DNA from: DATBGS01 sp036557885
GTDB taxonomy: Bacteria; Chloroflexota; Ktedonobacteria; Ktedonobacterales; DATBGS01
Length of the DNA: 64,000 bases
Reading direction: 5' to 3'
NCBI GenBank assembly: GCA_036557885.1
Contig: DATBGS010000069.1
Location: 1 to 64,000, forward strand
A model generated the notes under the pieces. That model saw nothing but the letters and a program-made list of their open reading frames with translations. It ran no database searches and had not been told where the DNA came from. The position numbers and the translations under genes are program-made. Of the stretch, positions 1 through 8,346 are shown piece after piece. Position 1 is the stretch's first letter. Every line of letters begins with the position of its first letter.

Positions 1-6
1 AAGTGG

Positions 7-30
7 GGGCGAGGCAGGCATGCCTCGCCC
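7..30. terminator. GC-rich hairpin beyond the stop of the secreted-protein gene
   Basis: A perfect 10-bp inverted repeat, GGGCGAGGCA and TGCCTCGCCC, with a 4-base loop. It lies 52 bases past the stop of the minus-strand gene ending at 82. No strong T-run follows on either strand, so a terminator role is an inference from position and stem strength. Confidence 0.35.
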
Positions 31-81
31 GCTCTTCTCCTCCCTTGTATCAGGAGAACCTGGTCCCCCGCCAACTCACCT

Positions 82-1707
82 CTATTTGCACGAAGCCAGG
101 GGGAGAATCTGTTGGAAATCCACAAAGAGCGGCTGGGTAACCCCGCCTGCCCTCAGGAAATTACGAACCAGGAGCGGCCCATACTGACTGTTGCGGCCAA
201 AGTCGTTCTGTGTTATCCCTGGGATGTCACTGCCTATCGTCCAGACACAGTGTTCGCCTACACGCCCAAGCGTGAAGAAGGGATAGAACGCCGCAGGCAC
301 ACCATCATCGGTCTGCGGGATGAGTGAACACCCGGCCCCGGTGACAATGTTGCACTGAGAAGGCGGCTCCAAAGCTGGCAAATCCGTTTCAAACCCCATA
401 CGGCTAAAGCTGGTCGTAAAGCCGTCGCCCGTCAGCGGGGTGCTGAAGAGGATAGAGGTGGGGTGATGCGCTGTATCGCCATCCGGCCAGACCGGTTGGT
501 AAGACGGCCCATCAAAACCTGTATTCCCCGCACCCGCGAAATCCGAGCACCCAGAAGGCGCCTGGCTGAAGCACAAGGATTCATCAGCGTCACTTGGCTC
601 CTGGTTGCTGCCCGCGCCTTCAGTCGCGTTAGCGGCACATCCCCCGCCATCCTGCGGCACCAAACTGCAATACTCCCAATGGCCGATCTCATCCGAGAAG
701 GCGACATTGTAGGAATGCGTCGCCCAGGGCACATCGGTCTTTTCCGAAGATGTGCTGTACATCGGGTGGAAATCGTAGGGGATATTCGTGCATTCGGTGG
801 AAGGGGCAGGCGCAAACTTCACCTGACCAAAGCTGTTCTCTGCGCTCGCGGTCATCGAGCCTGTTTGCCCAGTCGTCAAATCCTTAATTTCGATGTGCAA
901 GCCATGTGTCGAATCCCGCAGCGTCACAGAAAGCTGATCGCCAGAGTTCATAAAGAGATCGCGTGTGGGGTCAGGCGTAAACGTCGTCAGCGTAGACTCT
1001 ACTGGATTGGCTGGCGCCTGCGTGCGACCATTCCTGGTAATAAACGCGAAATTGACGTACTCCTGGCCCGTAATGGACCGGCAGGTCGGGTTTATTGACT
1101 GGCGGGTCAACGGGTTAAACGAGAGGCTATCAATATTGAGCGCCGCGCACCATTTTGTCGGGTCACAGGCTCCAGGGTTATTCGGCCAGCCCACCCAGCC
1201 TGGCGGATAGAACTGTAGCTCGGTGAAGGCCGTGCCGGGATGGTTAGGGCTTTTTGTGATGTCTACAATATTGCTATCACTGCCAGGCGCGCAGGTGCTA
1301 ATCTGCTCAGGATAGGATTGGGTATCGCACATCGCCACGCCAAGCCAGAAGGCAGGATGCAACTGGAAGTTCGCACTCACGTTGGCATCGGCCTGCGTCG
1401 GGCGAACGGGCGGGTCTTTGGGCAAGGTCAGGCGATATTGCTGACGGCTGCCTGAACCGGCAACATCGGAGTAGAAAAGCAGCGATGGCTCATCATGGCC
1501 CACATAGTCGCCGCCAAAAACATCGTCGGAATCAGCCACATCCGTGCAGACGCGAAATGAGGTGCAATCGAGCGACATATGGGGGGAAGCAGCTTTAGCA
1601 CCGGACGGATGCAGCGCGTTGTAGCCAAGAGGAATAGCCAGCAGCGCTGCCACCACCAGCATCACCGAGGGGATCAACACCAATCGAGAGCGCACTAAAA
1701 CTTTCAT
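82..1707 (-). CDS. secreted cysteine-rich protein of unknown function
   Basis: A 541-residue protein that I cannot assign to a named family. The N-terminus is a clear export signal: basic MKVLVRSR, a hydrophobic core to about residue 30, then a small-residue cleavage region near AKA-A at 37-40. The mature part is rich in Pro, Gly, Ser and Thr and has 16 cysteines, an even number that suits extracellular disulfides. No catalytic motif or lipobox is visible and no anchor follows, so it is probably released. The ATG at 1707 has GAGGT about 7 bases upstream. It stands alone, divergent from the HTH gene at 2145, and its upstream region holds several hairpins. Similar proteins are, from memory, common in Ktedonobacteria and some actinobacteria. 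Function unknown. Confidence 0.75.
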   Translation of the reverse strand: MKVLVRSRLVLIPSVMLVVAALLAIPLGYNALHPSGAKAASPHMSLDCTSFRVCTDVADSDDVFGGDYVGHDEPSLLFYSDVAGSGSRQQYRLTLPKDPPVRPTQADANVSANFQLHPAFWLGVAMCDTQSYPEQISTCAPGSDSNIVDITKSPNHPGTAFTELQFYPPGWVGWPNNPGACDPTKWCAALNIDSLSFNPLTRQSINPTCRSITGQEYVNFAFITRNGRTQAPANPVESTLTTFTPDPTRDLFMNSGDQLSVTLRDSTHGLHIEIKDLTTGQTGSMTASAENSFGQVKFAPAPSTECTNIPYDFHPMYSTSSEKTDVPWATHSYNVAFSDEIGHWEYCSLVPQDGGGCAANATEGAGSNQEPSDADESLCFSQAPSGCSDFAGAGNTGFDGPSYQPVWPDGDTAHHPTSILFSTPLTGDGFTTSFSRMGFETDLPALEPPSQCNIVTGAGCSLIPQTDDGVPAAFYPFFTLGRVGEHCVWTIGSDIPGITQNDFGRNSQYGPLLVRNFLRAGGVTQPLFVDFQQILPLASCK

Positions 1708-1814
1708 GCAACTTACCTCGCTTACATTGGGTTATCACACCAGAACGCTTTTGAGGGGTCCATCATCAAAAAGGGAAAGAAGCACCTCGTTGGTACCGTT
1801 GCCCTCCTTTCTCG

Positions 1815-1989
1815 CTTGTAATCTCCCTGTCGTATATACAAGAGAGATGTTTTCAAGCAAACAAGCTTGCCACTGCGGGGAAAGAGCAAAGACTCTCGCA
1901 CCAGACAGCAGGCTGCTCATGTCTGGAGCCTGGCGCGAGTCCCATCCCTGGGGGTGAAGCAAGGGAGTGAAGCATCATCAGTTGCTTCA
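1815..1989 (-). promoter_or_regulatory. structured 5' leader of the secreted-protein gene
   Basis: The 437-base divergent gap 1708-2144 holds several inverted repeats on the side of the minus-strand gene. A long imperfect hairpin spans 1891-1941, with core CCAGACA/TGTCTGG and outer GACT..CGC/GCG..AGTC. A short one lies at 1854-1869 (CAAGC/GCTTG). Two competing stems share bases: 1821-1828 with 1841-1848, and 1815-1820 with 1837-1842. TGAAGCA/TGCTTCA pairs at 1968-1989. Mutually exclusive stems suggest regulated RNA folding, but I recognise no known riboswitch and see no convincing promoter here. Confidence 0.3.
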
Positions 1990-2144
1990 GGGCATACACC
2001 AATCTCTAGTGTAGCGTCCTGACAGGCGGAATACAGGGGGTTTTCTCGCTGAAAGTATCCTTGAGGATGAAAAAGTCATAGGATTGCCGCGCATATGCAG
2101 GGTTTCTGAGCCTTCATGCGTAGAAGCTCTAGGGGAGACAGAAC

Positions 2145-3704
2145 ATGGAAAGACAGGAAACGGCTACTTCACAACTCCAACAACAGCCGCTCTTTGGCGA
2201 CTACCTCACGCTGCTGCTGAGGGAGCGCGAATTTTCTGGCTCGCGCCTGGCTGGTCTGGTAGGGGTGGACCCAGCCCTCGTCTACCGCTGGCTGCGTAAT
2301 GAAGCCGTCCCCAAGCTCGACGCGCCCTATCGAGAAACCATCATCCGCCAGCTCGCGCTCAGCCAGAGCGAAGCCGAGCGGCTCAAAGCAGCGCAAATCT
2401 ACTCGCTCAGTCTCCCAGCAGAGCGCCGCGCCAGGGCACGCAACGGAGGGGCAGCAGTGGAGCGGCTCATTCGCCAGACGCGCGCCCATCCCCGCCCGGC
2501 GCCTGCCACTGCGCACATCATTCAGCCTGCGCCTGCGCCCCACCCAAGCGGCATCATCTGGGGTCGGCCACGCATTCTGGAAACCATTGTCAGGCTGCTT
2601 GAGGGCCTGCCCACGCTGACTCGCCAACACACAAAAACTATCCTGCTCTCGTTTCAGGGGGAAGAAGATGCCTTTGACGACTTCCCCGATCTTCAGGAGC
2701 AGTATCACCACGCCCTTGAGCATGTGCTGCGGCGTGGCTGGAACATCTGCCACCTCTGGCGGCTGGATCACGACGTTCGACGCTCGCTCCTCCTGGTGGA
2801 GAGCATGCTGAAGTTCCTGGGAACAGACCGCTATCAGCCGCATTATCTCCGTCAATATGGGACGCTGGCCCCACCCTATGACTTGCTGGTGATTCCCCAG
2901 ACAGCGGCGATGCTGCTCTTTGCCACCCAGAACCCGCACCGCTCTGATGCGGCCATGCTCACCCAGGATGCTGAGCAGATGGAGTTATTTCAGACCCATT
3001 TTCATCAGTTACTGGCGCAAAGCCAGCCGCTCATAAAAAGCTATCTCCCCCAGGACGAGATTCTAGCCCTGGAAGCCTACGCAGAAGCCGAAGCCGAAGC
3101 CGGTGGGCGCGTTGCGGTAAAAAATGGCCTGACCTTCCTGGCCGAACCACCTTCCTGGTATGAGGAAGATTCGCCTATGGCGCATTCGCTCGATCTAAGC
3201 GAGGCAGCGATGCACGCAGCGCAGGTCAGCCAGCGCCGCCGGCTGGCCGCCTTCCAGTCGCATATTGGCTCCTTCCAGTATCGAGATATTTGCCCCAGGC
3301 GTGCCATCGAACGACTGGTATATGGTGGCGAACCTACCCAGGAATATCAAGGGCGCGGCATTCACTTTTCGGCGCAAGAACGGCGGGAGCAGATAGAACA
3401 CATCCTCTCCCTGCTGGCAACCCATGATCATTACCAACTCGCGCTGATTGATGAAGAAGAAGAACACGCCATCCCCGTCGAAAGATGCTGGGAGGTTGCT
3501 GGGGGCAAGACCGTGCTTTTGCTCACCTGGTCAAACGACAATACCGGCAAAGAGATTCTCGTTGACTTGATCATTCACGAGGCAACCATCGCCCACGCCT
3601 TTCAGGACCACTTTGACGACCTCTGGGAGCAAATCTCACCGGAGCACAAAGACAAAACGCAGGTGATGCGCTGGCTGGAGCAGCAGATAGCGGTTCTGAC
3701 CTGA
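2145..3704 (+). CDS. HTH (XRE-like) regulator with long lineage-specific C-terminal domain
   Basis: A 519-residue protein. Residues about 17-75 form a helix-turn-helix of the XRE/Cro type (FGDYLTLLLREREF, then SRLAGLVGVDPALVYRWLRN, where the recognition helix ends in RWLRN). A basic, proline-rich linker follows (about 100-145), then a long acidic and leucine-rich region of about 370 residues with no motif I can name. It may be a sensor or protein-interaction domain. The ATG at 2145 is preceded by AGGGGAGA at good spacing. The gene is single, with the divergent secreted-protein gene upstream and a convergent gene downstream. Proteins of this architecture are, from memory, numerous in Ktedonobacteria. 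Target genes and ligand are unknown. Confidence 0.75.
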   Translation: MERQETATSQLQQQPLFGDYLTLLLREREFSGSRLAGLVGVDPALVYRWLRNEAVPKLDAPYRETIIRQLALSQSEAERLKAAQIYSLSLPAERRARARNGGAAVERLIRQTRAHPRPAPATAHIIQPAPAPHPSGIIWGRPRILETIVRLLEGLPTLTRQHTKTILLSFQGEEDAFDDFPDLQEQYHHALEHVLRRGWNICHLWRLDHDVRRSLLLVESMLKFLGTDRYQPHYLRQYGTLAPPYDLLVIPQTAAMLLFATQNPHRSDAAMLTQDAEQMELFQTHFHQLLAQSQPLIKSYLPQDEILALEAYAEAEAEAGGRVAVKNGLTFLAEPPSWYEEDSPMAHSLDLSEAAMHAAQVSQRRRLAAFQSHIGSFQYRDICPRRAIERLVYGGEPTQEYQGRGIHFSAQERREQIEHILSLLATHDHYQLALIDEEEEHAIPVERCWEVAGGKTVLLLTWSNDNTGKEILVDLIIHEATIAHAFQDHFDDLWEQISPEHKDKTQVMRWLEQQIAVLT

Positions 3705-3759
3705 GAGGGGATAAGACAGAGCAGAGTCTCCGTGAATCAAAACGCCTCGTGGCAGGCCC

Positions 3760-4713
3760 TTACTTCTGGCGGGTGCCCAGTGACCGCGCCGCCCAGCCCA
3801 ATCCTAGCGCCACCGCCAACCCACCGACCAGCAGCCCACCCACACGCCAGGCTGACTGTGCAGGCGCGTGTGGCGTGAGCTGGGTCACGTCTGGGAAAGC
3901 CGGAATATCGGCTCCAGCATCCTCAGTTGCGGCCATATCTATCGTGTCCTCGGTGGGCGTGGCCTCATCTGGCGATACCGCCAACGCCTCTCCTAAACTG
4001 GTATCGCTTCTCTGTTGCCCATTCGCTGCCCTCAGTATAACTGGCTGCGCTGCTGGTTGAATGCGCAGCCTGGTTGGGCGCCGCGCTTCTGCGTCCTGCC
4101 CAGGATTAAAGCGCTCAAACAGGTCTGCTGGCGTAATCGAGGCCGGGTCTTTCTCCCAGAGGAAGCCCCCGCGCTCCAGCGCCCGCGCCACCAACTCCGC
4201 CGAGGTAAAGATATTTTCTTCTTTTAAAATCAGCGCGTGCCGATCAAACAACCCATGCAGCGGGCGCAGCATCTGGTACCTGGCGGTCAGATGACGGGGA
4301 GTAATGCTCATGCCGATATGCAGCAGCAATCCGGCAAACTGCCACTCCGTAAAGTGCGCCTGCTCCTCCAACATCTGCTCCGCAAAGCGCACCACTTCTG
4401 TGCGTGTCCCATCCACCACCTCCACATAGCCCACCCAGACCGGCGCGTGCTTATCCAAATACTCGTGAATGTGCGAGCGCCGCAGCCCACCCGCAGGCGT
4501 AATGAAGAAGGGATTCACCTCAATCAGCCCACCGCTCATATCCACAATAAGTGCCGCTTGATTTAATTCACAGCCCGTTGCCAGACCCAACGACCACGCC
4601 AGCGACCCCCCGCTCCGCGTCAGGATAAAATCGCCAGGACGGAAGCTGCGCCCATAGGCGCTGGTCCCAGAAAGACGGTGCAAGATGGCTCGTCCGCGTG
4701 GAGAAACTCGCAT
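3760..4713 (-). CDS. degenerate permuted papain-like (YiiX-type) protein with C-terminal membrane anchor
   Basis: A 317-residue protein. Residues about 20-200 follow the layout of the YiiX/permuted NlpC-P60 fold: GDFILTRSGG near the start, a central IEVNPFF strand, and late FTSAELVARAL followed by ITPADLF. In active relatives the first block carries a catalytic His (HxGIV) and the late one reads CSELV. Here those positions read NQAALIV and TSAELV, so both the His and the Cys look replaced. An acidic Pro/Thr-rich linker (about 205-285) leads to one membrane helix (VGGLLVGGLAVALGLGW) and a basic tail, so it is probably tail-anchored. There is no signal peptide. A non-enzymatic role is inferred. 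The family match is by motif only. Confidence 0.55.
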   Translation of the reverse strand: MRVSPRGRAILHRLSGTSAYGRSFRPGDFILTRSGGSLAWSLGLATGCELNQAALIVDMSGGLIEVNPFFITPAGGLRRSHIHEYLDKHAPVWVGYVEVVDGTRTEVVRFAEQMLEEQAHFTEWQFAGLLLHIGMSITPRHLTARYQMLRPLHGLFDRHALILKEENIFTSAELVARALERGGFLWEKDPASITPADLFERFNPGQDAEARRPTRLRIQPAAQPVILRAANGQQRSDTSLGEALAVSPDEATPTEDTIDMAATEDAGADIPAFPDVTQLTPHAPAQSAWRVGGLLVGGLAVALGLGWAARSLGTRQK

Positions 4714-4961
4714 GGTTGGCTTTTCCCTTCTGATCTGGCCTTTCTGCTGTGATCTGTCTGCCGCGCATCCAGTCCCCGCTCATCTACCAGCCAGACATTC
4801 AAGCAAGACCCTATGTGTAAAATTCAACGGATGAGCCTGGGAGCTGTAACACCGCCTGCAAACAGCCACCAGAGGAGCGCCGAGAGTAGTGCAATGGATA
4901 GTGGTTTCGGCTCAATGGCAACATGCCTTCACCACACCACGCAAATTGGCGGCAAAAATGC

Positions 4962-4990
4962 TTGACAAGACGCCGCTTTTCAGGTATAAG
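4962..4990 (+). promoter_or_regulatory. sigma-70-type promoter of the TetR/ABC operon
   Basis: TTGACA at 4962-4967 and TATAAG at 4985-4990 are separated by exactly 17 bases. The predicted transcription start, near 4997, falls inside the palindromic operator at 4992-5010, which fits autorepression. Confidence 0.75.
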
Positions 4991-4991
4991 T

Positions 4992-5010
4992 TTATTGACT
5001 GATCAATTAA
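4992..5010 (+). promoter_or_regulatory. TetR operator site 1
   Basis: TTATTGACTGATCAATTAA sits immediately after the -10 box. Its reverse complement matches the second site at 5671-5689 in 16 of 19 positions. Both contain a central TGATCAAT-type palindrome. The placement should block transcription when repressor is bound. Confidence 0.65.
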
Positions 5011-5038
5011 TAGGATTGAGAGATGATTGGAGAGATAC

Positions 5039-5647
5039 ATGCCTCGCAAGCCCGGACCTGTGGAAGACCGCCGAGCACAAATTTTGGACGCCGCCCTCAA
5101 ACTCTTCGCAGAGAAAGGCTTTAAAGGCACGAGCAACCAGGACATTGCCAGGGCAGCAGGCATCTCGGCGGGACTGATCTATTTTTATTTTGATAAAAAG
5201 GAGGATCTCTTGTTCGCGCTCCTGGAAGATCGGATCACTGAGGGCGGCACCCCGCTCCCGATAGAGGCATTTAAGATGCTCCCGCCAGAGCAGGTATTGC
5301 CTATGCTGGCACATATTGCCCTCAGTCGGCTTGATAATCAGGACACCGTGAACGTGGTGAAAGTCGTAGTGGGTGAAATGCTCCAACGCGAAGAAGTGCG
5401 GGCCATCGCCAACACCAATGTCAACCGCCTGCTGGAAACGATTGGCAGCTACCTGGCCTTCCAGATGGAGCAGGGGCGGCTCCGCCAGGATGACCCCATT
5501 CTGTGCGCGCAAACGTTTATAGCGGGATTGATCGCCACCATCATGCGGCGCCAATTACTGGCTGACCCCAGGATGCTCGGACTCTCGGCAGACCAGATCG
5601 TCACCACCGTCGTAGGTATCTTTTTGCGTGGCATGCGGCCTGAATAA
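5039..5647 (+). CDS. TetR/AcrR family transcriptional repressor
   Basis: A 202-residue protein from the ATG at 5039, which has GGAGAG 5 bases upstream; an in-frame TTG at 5027 is less likely. Residues about 8-55 are the TetR DNA-binding domain: RRAQILDAALKLFAEKGF, then TSNQDIARAAGISAGLIYFYF with the usual recognition helix and the KKEDLLFALLE continuation. The rest is the helical ligand-binding and dimerisation domain, which does not reveal the ligand. It is the first gene of an operon with an ABC-2 exporter, and matching operators flank it on both sides. It most likely represses itself and the exporter until an exported toxic compound binds. Confidence 0.92.
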   Translation: MPRKPGPVEDRRAQILDAALKLFAEKGFKGTSNQDIARAAGISAGLIYFYFDKKEDLLFALLEDRITEGGTPLPIEAFKMLPPEQVLPMLAHIALSRLDNQDTVNVVKVVVGEMLQREEVRAIANTNVNRLLETIGSYLAFQMEQGRLRQDDPILCAQTFIAGLIATIMRRQLLADPRMLGLSADQIVTTVVGIFLRGMRPE

Positions 5648-5670
5648 GGCTGCTTTTTTGGTCATCGTTT

Positions 5671-5689
5671 TTAATTGATTGATCAATAA
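5671..5689 (+). promoter_or_regulatory. TetR operator site 2, upstream of the ABC ATPase gene
   Basis: TTAATTGATTGATCAATAA lies in the 68-base gap between the tetR stop and the ATPase start. It is an inverted near-copy of the site at 4992-5010. No clear promoter overlaps it, so it may act as a second repressor-binding site for looping or as a roadblock. Confidence 0.6.
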
Positions 5690-5715
5690 GTTCTTGGCCC
5701 CAAAGGAGGCATGTG

Positions 5716-6549
5716 ATGTCCAGCACCCCGCATCCCTCAGACGCCAATGATGCCAATGGCGTCAACAGCACCATCAGCACACCAGTCACTTCCTCCACCC
5801 TCGCCGAAGCCGCTGGTGGGAATCCGGTCGTCGAGATTCGCAATGTCAGCAAAGTTTTTGGCAAGCTCCGCGCGCTCGATAACTTCACCATGACCATCAA
5901 CGCCGGAGAAACCTATGGACTGATCGGACCCAACGGCTCTGGCAAAACCACGCTGATTCGCGCTATCGTGGGCCTGAGCAAACCAACCTCTGGCGAAGTA
6001 CGCATCCTGGGGCACAAAATGCCCAACAGCGTCATCGCCAAAGATATTGGCTATATGACGCAAAGCTACGCCCTCTACACCGAACTGACCATTCGCGAAA
6101 ACCTCAATTTCTTTGGCACCATCTACGGCCTGCATGGGCAGCGCCTCAAGCAGCGCGTGGATGAAGTGCTGGAAACCGTAGACCTGGCTGATCGCGGCAG
6201 CAGCATCGTCGAAACGCTCAGCGGCGGCATGAAACAGCGCCTCTCGCTCGCCACCTCCATGATCCACGAGCCACGTCTCATGCTGCTTGATGAACCTACT
6301 GTCGGGATTGACCCAGAGTTACGACTCTCCTTCTGGGAGCATTTTGCCCGACTCAACGCCAAAGGCGTCACCATCATCGTTTCTACACATCACCTGGATG
6401 AAGCCTCGCGCTGCCACCGCCTCGGCCTGATGCGCTTTGGCGTCTTGTTGGCCGAAGACAAACCCTCCGAGCTTACCCGGCTCTCTGGCAAGCCCACAAT
6501 GGAAGAAGCCTTCCTGTACTACGCCACGCGACACAAAGGACAGGCATGA
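5716..6549 (+). CDS. ABC-2 type exporter, ATP-binding subunit
   Basis: A 277-residue ATPase from the ATG at 5716, which follows AGGAGG with 6-base spacing; the GTG at 5713 is too close. After a roughly 30-residue Ser/Thr-rich lead it shows Walker A GPNGSGKTT, a Q-loop in MTQSYALYTELT, signature LSGGMKQRLS, Walker B LMLLDEPTVGID and the H-loop STHHLDEA. This is the DrrA/CcmA-like class that energises drug, lipid or polysaccharide export. It sits directly behind the TetR gene, with the permease two genes downstream. It should form the cytoplasmic motor of that permease. The substrate cannot be read from sequence. Confidence 0.92.
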   Translation: MSSTPHPSDANDANGVNSTISTPVTSSTLAEAAGGNPVVEIRNVSKVFGKLRALDNFTMTINAGETYGLIGPNGSGKTTLIRAIVGLSKPTSGEVRILGHKMPNSVIAKDIGYMTQSYALYTELTIRENLNFFGTIYGLHGQRLKQRVDEVLETVDLADRGSSIVETLSGGMKQRLSLATSMIHEPRLMLLDEPTVGIDPELRLSFWEHFARLNAKGVTIIVSTHHLDEASRCHRLGLMRFGVLLAEDKPSELTRLSGKPTMEEAFLYYATRHKGQA

Positions 6550-6608
6550 AGCGCTGGAACTCAGCAGATTTCTATGACAAACGCCTGAGCAAGGAGCGGC
6601 CCGTATGA
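6546..6608 (+). CDS. 20-codon coupling ORF between ABC ATPase and membrane protein
   Basis: ATG at 6546 overlaps the ATPase stop in an ATGA, and the ORF's own TGA at 6606-6608 overlaps the next gene's ATG at 6605 in another ATGA. The peptide would be MKRWNSADFYDKRLSKERPV. The AAGGAG inside it, 8 bases before 6605, is the ribosome site of the next gene. The double overlap suggests a translational-coupling peptide, or simply a coupling spacer with no product function. No homolog is known to me. Confidence 0.45.
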   Translation: MKRWNSADFYDKRLSKERPV

Positions 6609-7081
6609 ACCAGACGTTGACCATTACCCTGCTGGTCGCGGCAACAGCGGCGGATGGCATCCTGGCTGGAGCCAGCCTGGACCAATCCATCAAGCAGTTA
6701 CCCGCGCGGCACAAGATGGGCGCCATCGCGTTTTCTGTCTACAGCCGGGCCAGCGATCTTGGCTCAGGCATCATCTGGTACGCCGTCTTAGGGATTGGCT
6801 CTGCCATCCTGACGATAGCAGCCGCCATAGCTGCCTTTTTCCAGGGCACAGCCCCAATCCACGCGGTGCCGCTCTACATCGCCGCCGGTTTGACGGTGCT
6901 GCATTCCTTCACCACCACGCAAGCGGCGCCCACGAACTTCAAGCAACGCCAGGTCGCCAATGATGAAGCAGCGCTGACAGCCATCTTTCACCGTTTCGAG
7001 CGCTGGCAAACGCTGCGCGTCGTCTTCCAGGCACTCACCTTCGCCGCCGTACTCTGGGCGCTCGTTACCTACGTTTCCTGA
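6605..7081 (+). CDS. four-helix membrane protein, DUF1772-like
   Basis: A 158-residue integral membrane protein with four likely helices: residues about 5-25, 50-80, 88-108 and 135-157. The overall pattern resembles the DUF1772 (anthrone oxygenase-like) family: a small N-terminal helix with A..DGILAGASLDQ and a polar loop before the last helix (ANDEAALTAIFHRFERWQTLR). It starts with an ATGA overlap on the mini-ORF and lies between the ATPase and the permease of the exporter. It is therefore probably co-expressed and may be an accessory subunit. The hairpin CCGCCC/GGGCGG at 7097-7120 separates it from the permease. Family assignment is tentative. Confidence 0.65.
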   Translation: MNQTLTITLLVAATAADGILAGASLDQSIKQLPARHKMGAIAFSVYSRASDLGSGIIWYAVLGIGSAILTIAAAIAAFFQGTAPIHAVPLYIAAGLTVLHSFTTTQAAPTNFKQRQVANDEAALTAIFHRFERWQTLRVVFQALTFAAVLWALVTYVS

Positions 7082-7142
7082 AGTTCGCCTTATACACCGC
7101 CCAATGCTCTCATAGGGCGGCAGAGAACGAGGAGGTTTCCTG

Positions 7143-8294
7143 ATGTCTTTCTCTCGCATCAGCGCCCTGGCGCTGCGCATCATCCGCCAGTTTCTGCGCG
7201 ACCCGCGCACGCTTGCCCTGGTCTTTCTCGCTCCCATCCTGGTTATGACCATCCTGAACTTCGTCCTCAACAACCAGAGCACCGCCGCTGCACTCGATGT
7301 GGTGCTGCCTGGCAGTGACCAGGCCACCACCATCTTCAAGAGCCAGCTAGACACCATCTTTCACCAGCAAAAAGATACCCTCAGCGTCAGTTATCGCAGC
7401 CTTGCTGATGCCAACACTCGTCTGGACAACGCTGATGTCAACGGCGTGCTCATCTTCCCCGAAGGCTTCGCCTTGCAAGTGGTCCAGGGGACCAGCAGCA
7501 CACAGTCCGTCACCTTGCGCCTGGACGGGGGCCGACCCAGCCAGGCCAAAATCATTCAAAACCTGGTGAGCGGCATCCTCCAAAGCATCCAGCAGCGCTC
7601 TGCTGCTCCCGCCGCTTTCCAGCCAGGCTCCTCCTCAGCCAATGTCAAGATCATTCAGAACACCGAGTACCTGCCTGCAACCAGCCAGAACTACACCCAG
7701 AACGACGCCCTCGCGCCGCTCTTTGTTGGGCTGTTTGCCTTCTTTTTTGTCTTCTTGCTCACCTCCGTTTCCTTCCTGCGCGAGCGGGCGCGCGGCACCA
7801 TCGAGCGCCTGCTCATCTCGCCACTCAGCCGCACAGAGTTAATCCTGGGGTACGTGCTGGGCTTTACCACCTTCGCCGTCGTCCAGTCCATCGCCATCCT
7901 CGCCTATGTTATCTTTGTGCTTCAGGTGCACTATGCTGGCAACCTGGGCCTCATCTTCCTGATCACCCTTGGCCTGACCATTGGCAGCGTCAACCTGGGC
8001 ATCTTCCTCTCCACCTTTGCCCGCAACGAACTTCAGGTCATCCAATTTATCCCGCTCGTTCTGGTGCCCCAGGCGCTCCTGGGCGGCCTTTTCTGGTCGG
8101 TAAGCAGCTTGCCCGTTGTGCTCAAGCAAATCGCTTATGTCTTGCCGCTCACCTGGGCGAATTTTGGCCTGACCGACATTATGCTGCGGGGCAAGGGGCT
8201 GGACACCATCTGGCCCGATTTAGTCGTGCTGGCGGCTTTTGCAACCCTGATGGTCTTGCTGAGCACCTTCACGGTGCGCCGCGAAGGGGCATAG
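7143..8294 (+). CDS. ABC-2 type exporter, permease subunit
   Basis: A 383-residue membrane protein. One helix near residues 18-38 is followed by a large extracytoplasmic domain (about 40-185), then five more helices with the ABC-2 signature region (FFVFLLTSVSFLRERARGT followed by IERLLISPLSRTELILGY). This matches the YhgE/DrrB-like ABC2_membrane_3 class that pairs with the ATPase at 5716. A strong GAGGAGG lies about 8 bases before the ATG. It is the last gene of the TetR-regulated operon. A 21-bp hairpin lies 53 bases downstream. The substrate is unknown, probably a hydrophobic drug or lipid. Confidence 0.9.
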   Translation: MSFSRISALALRIIRQFLRDPRTLALVFLAPILVMTILNFVLNNQSTAAALDVVLPGSDQATTIFKSQLDTIFHQQKDTLSVSYRSLADANTRLDNADVNGVLIFPEGFALQVVQGTSSTQSVTLRLDGGRPSQAKIIQNLVSGILQSIQQRSAAPAAFQPGSSSANVKIIQNTEYLPATSQNYTQNDALAPLFVGLFAFFFVFLLTSVSFLRERARGTIERLLISPLSRTELILGYVLGFTTFAVVQSIAILAYVIFVLQVHYAGNLGLIFLITLGLTIGSVNLGIFLSTFARNELQVIQFIPLVLVPQALLGGLFWSVSSLPVVLKQIAYVLPLTWANFGLTDIMLRGKGLDTIWPDLVVLAAFATLMVLLSTFTVRREGA

Positions 8295-8346
8295 CCAGGC
8301 ATATCAAGCAATCTCAATGCCTGGTACTTCGTCAAAGAAGCTGTCT

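Noticed and set aside
1780..1810. T-box-like GGTACC element in the minus-strand leader
   Set aside because: The AGGGTGGNACCGCG core is not matched, no specifier stem is seen, and the downstream gene is a secreted protein rather than an aminoacyl-tRNA synthetase or amino-acid gene.
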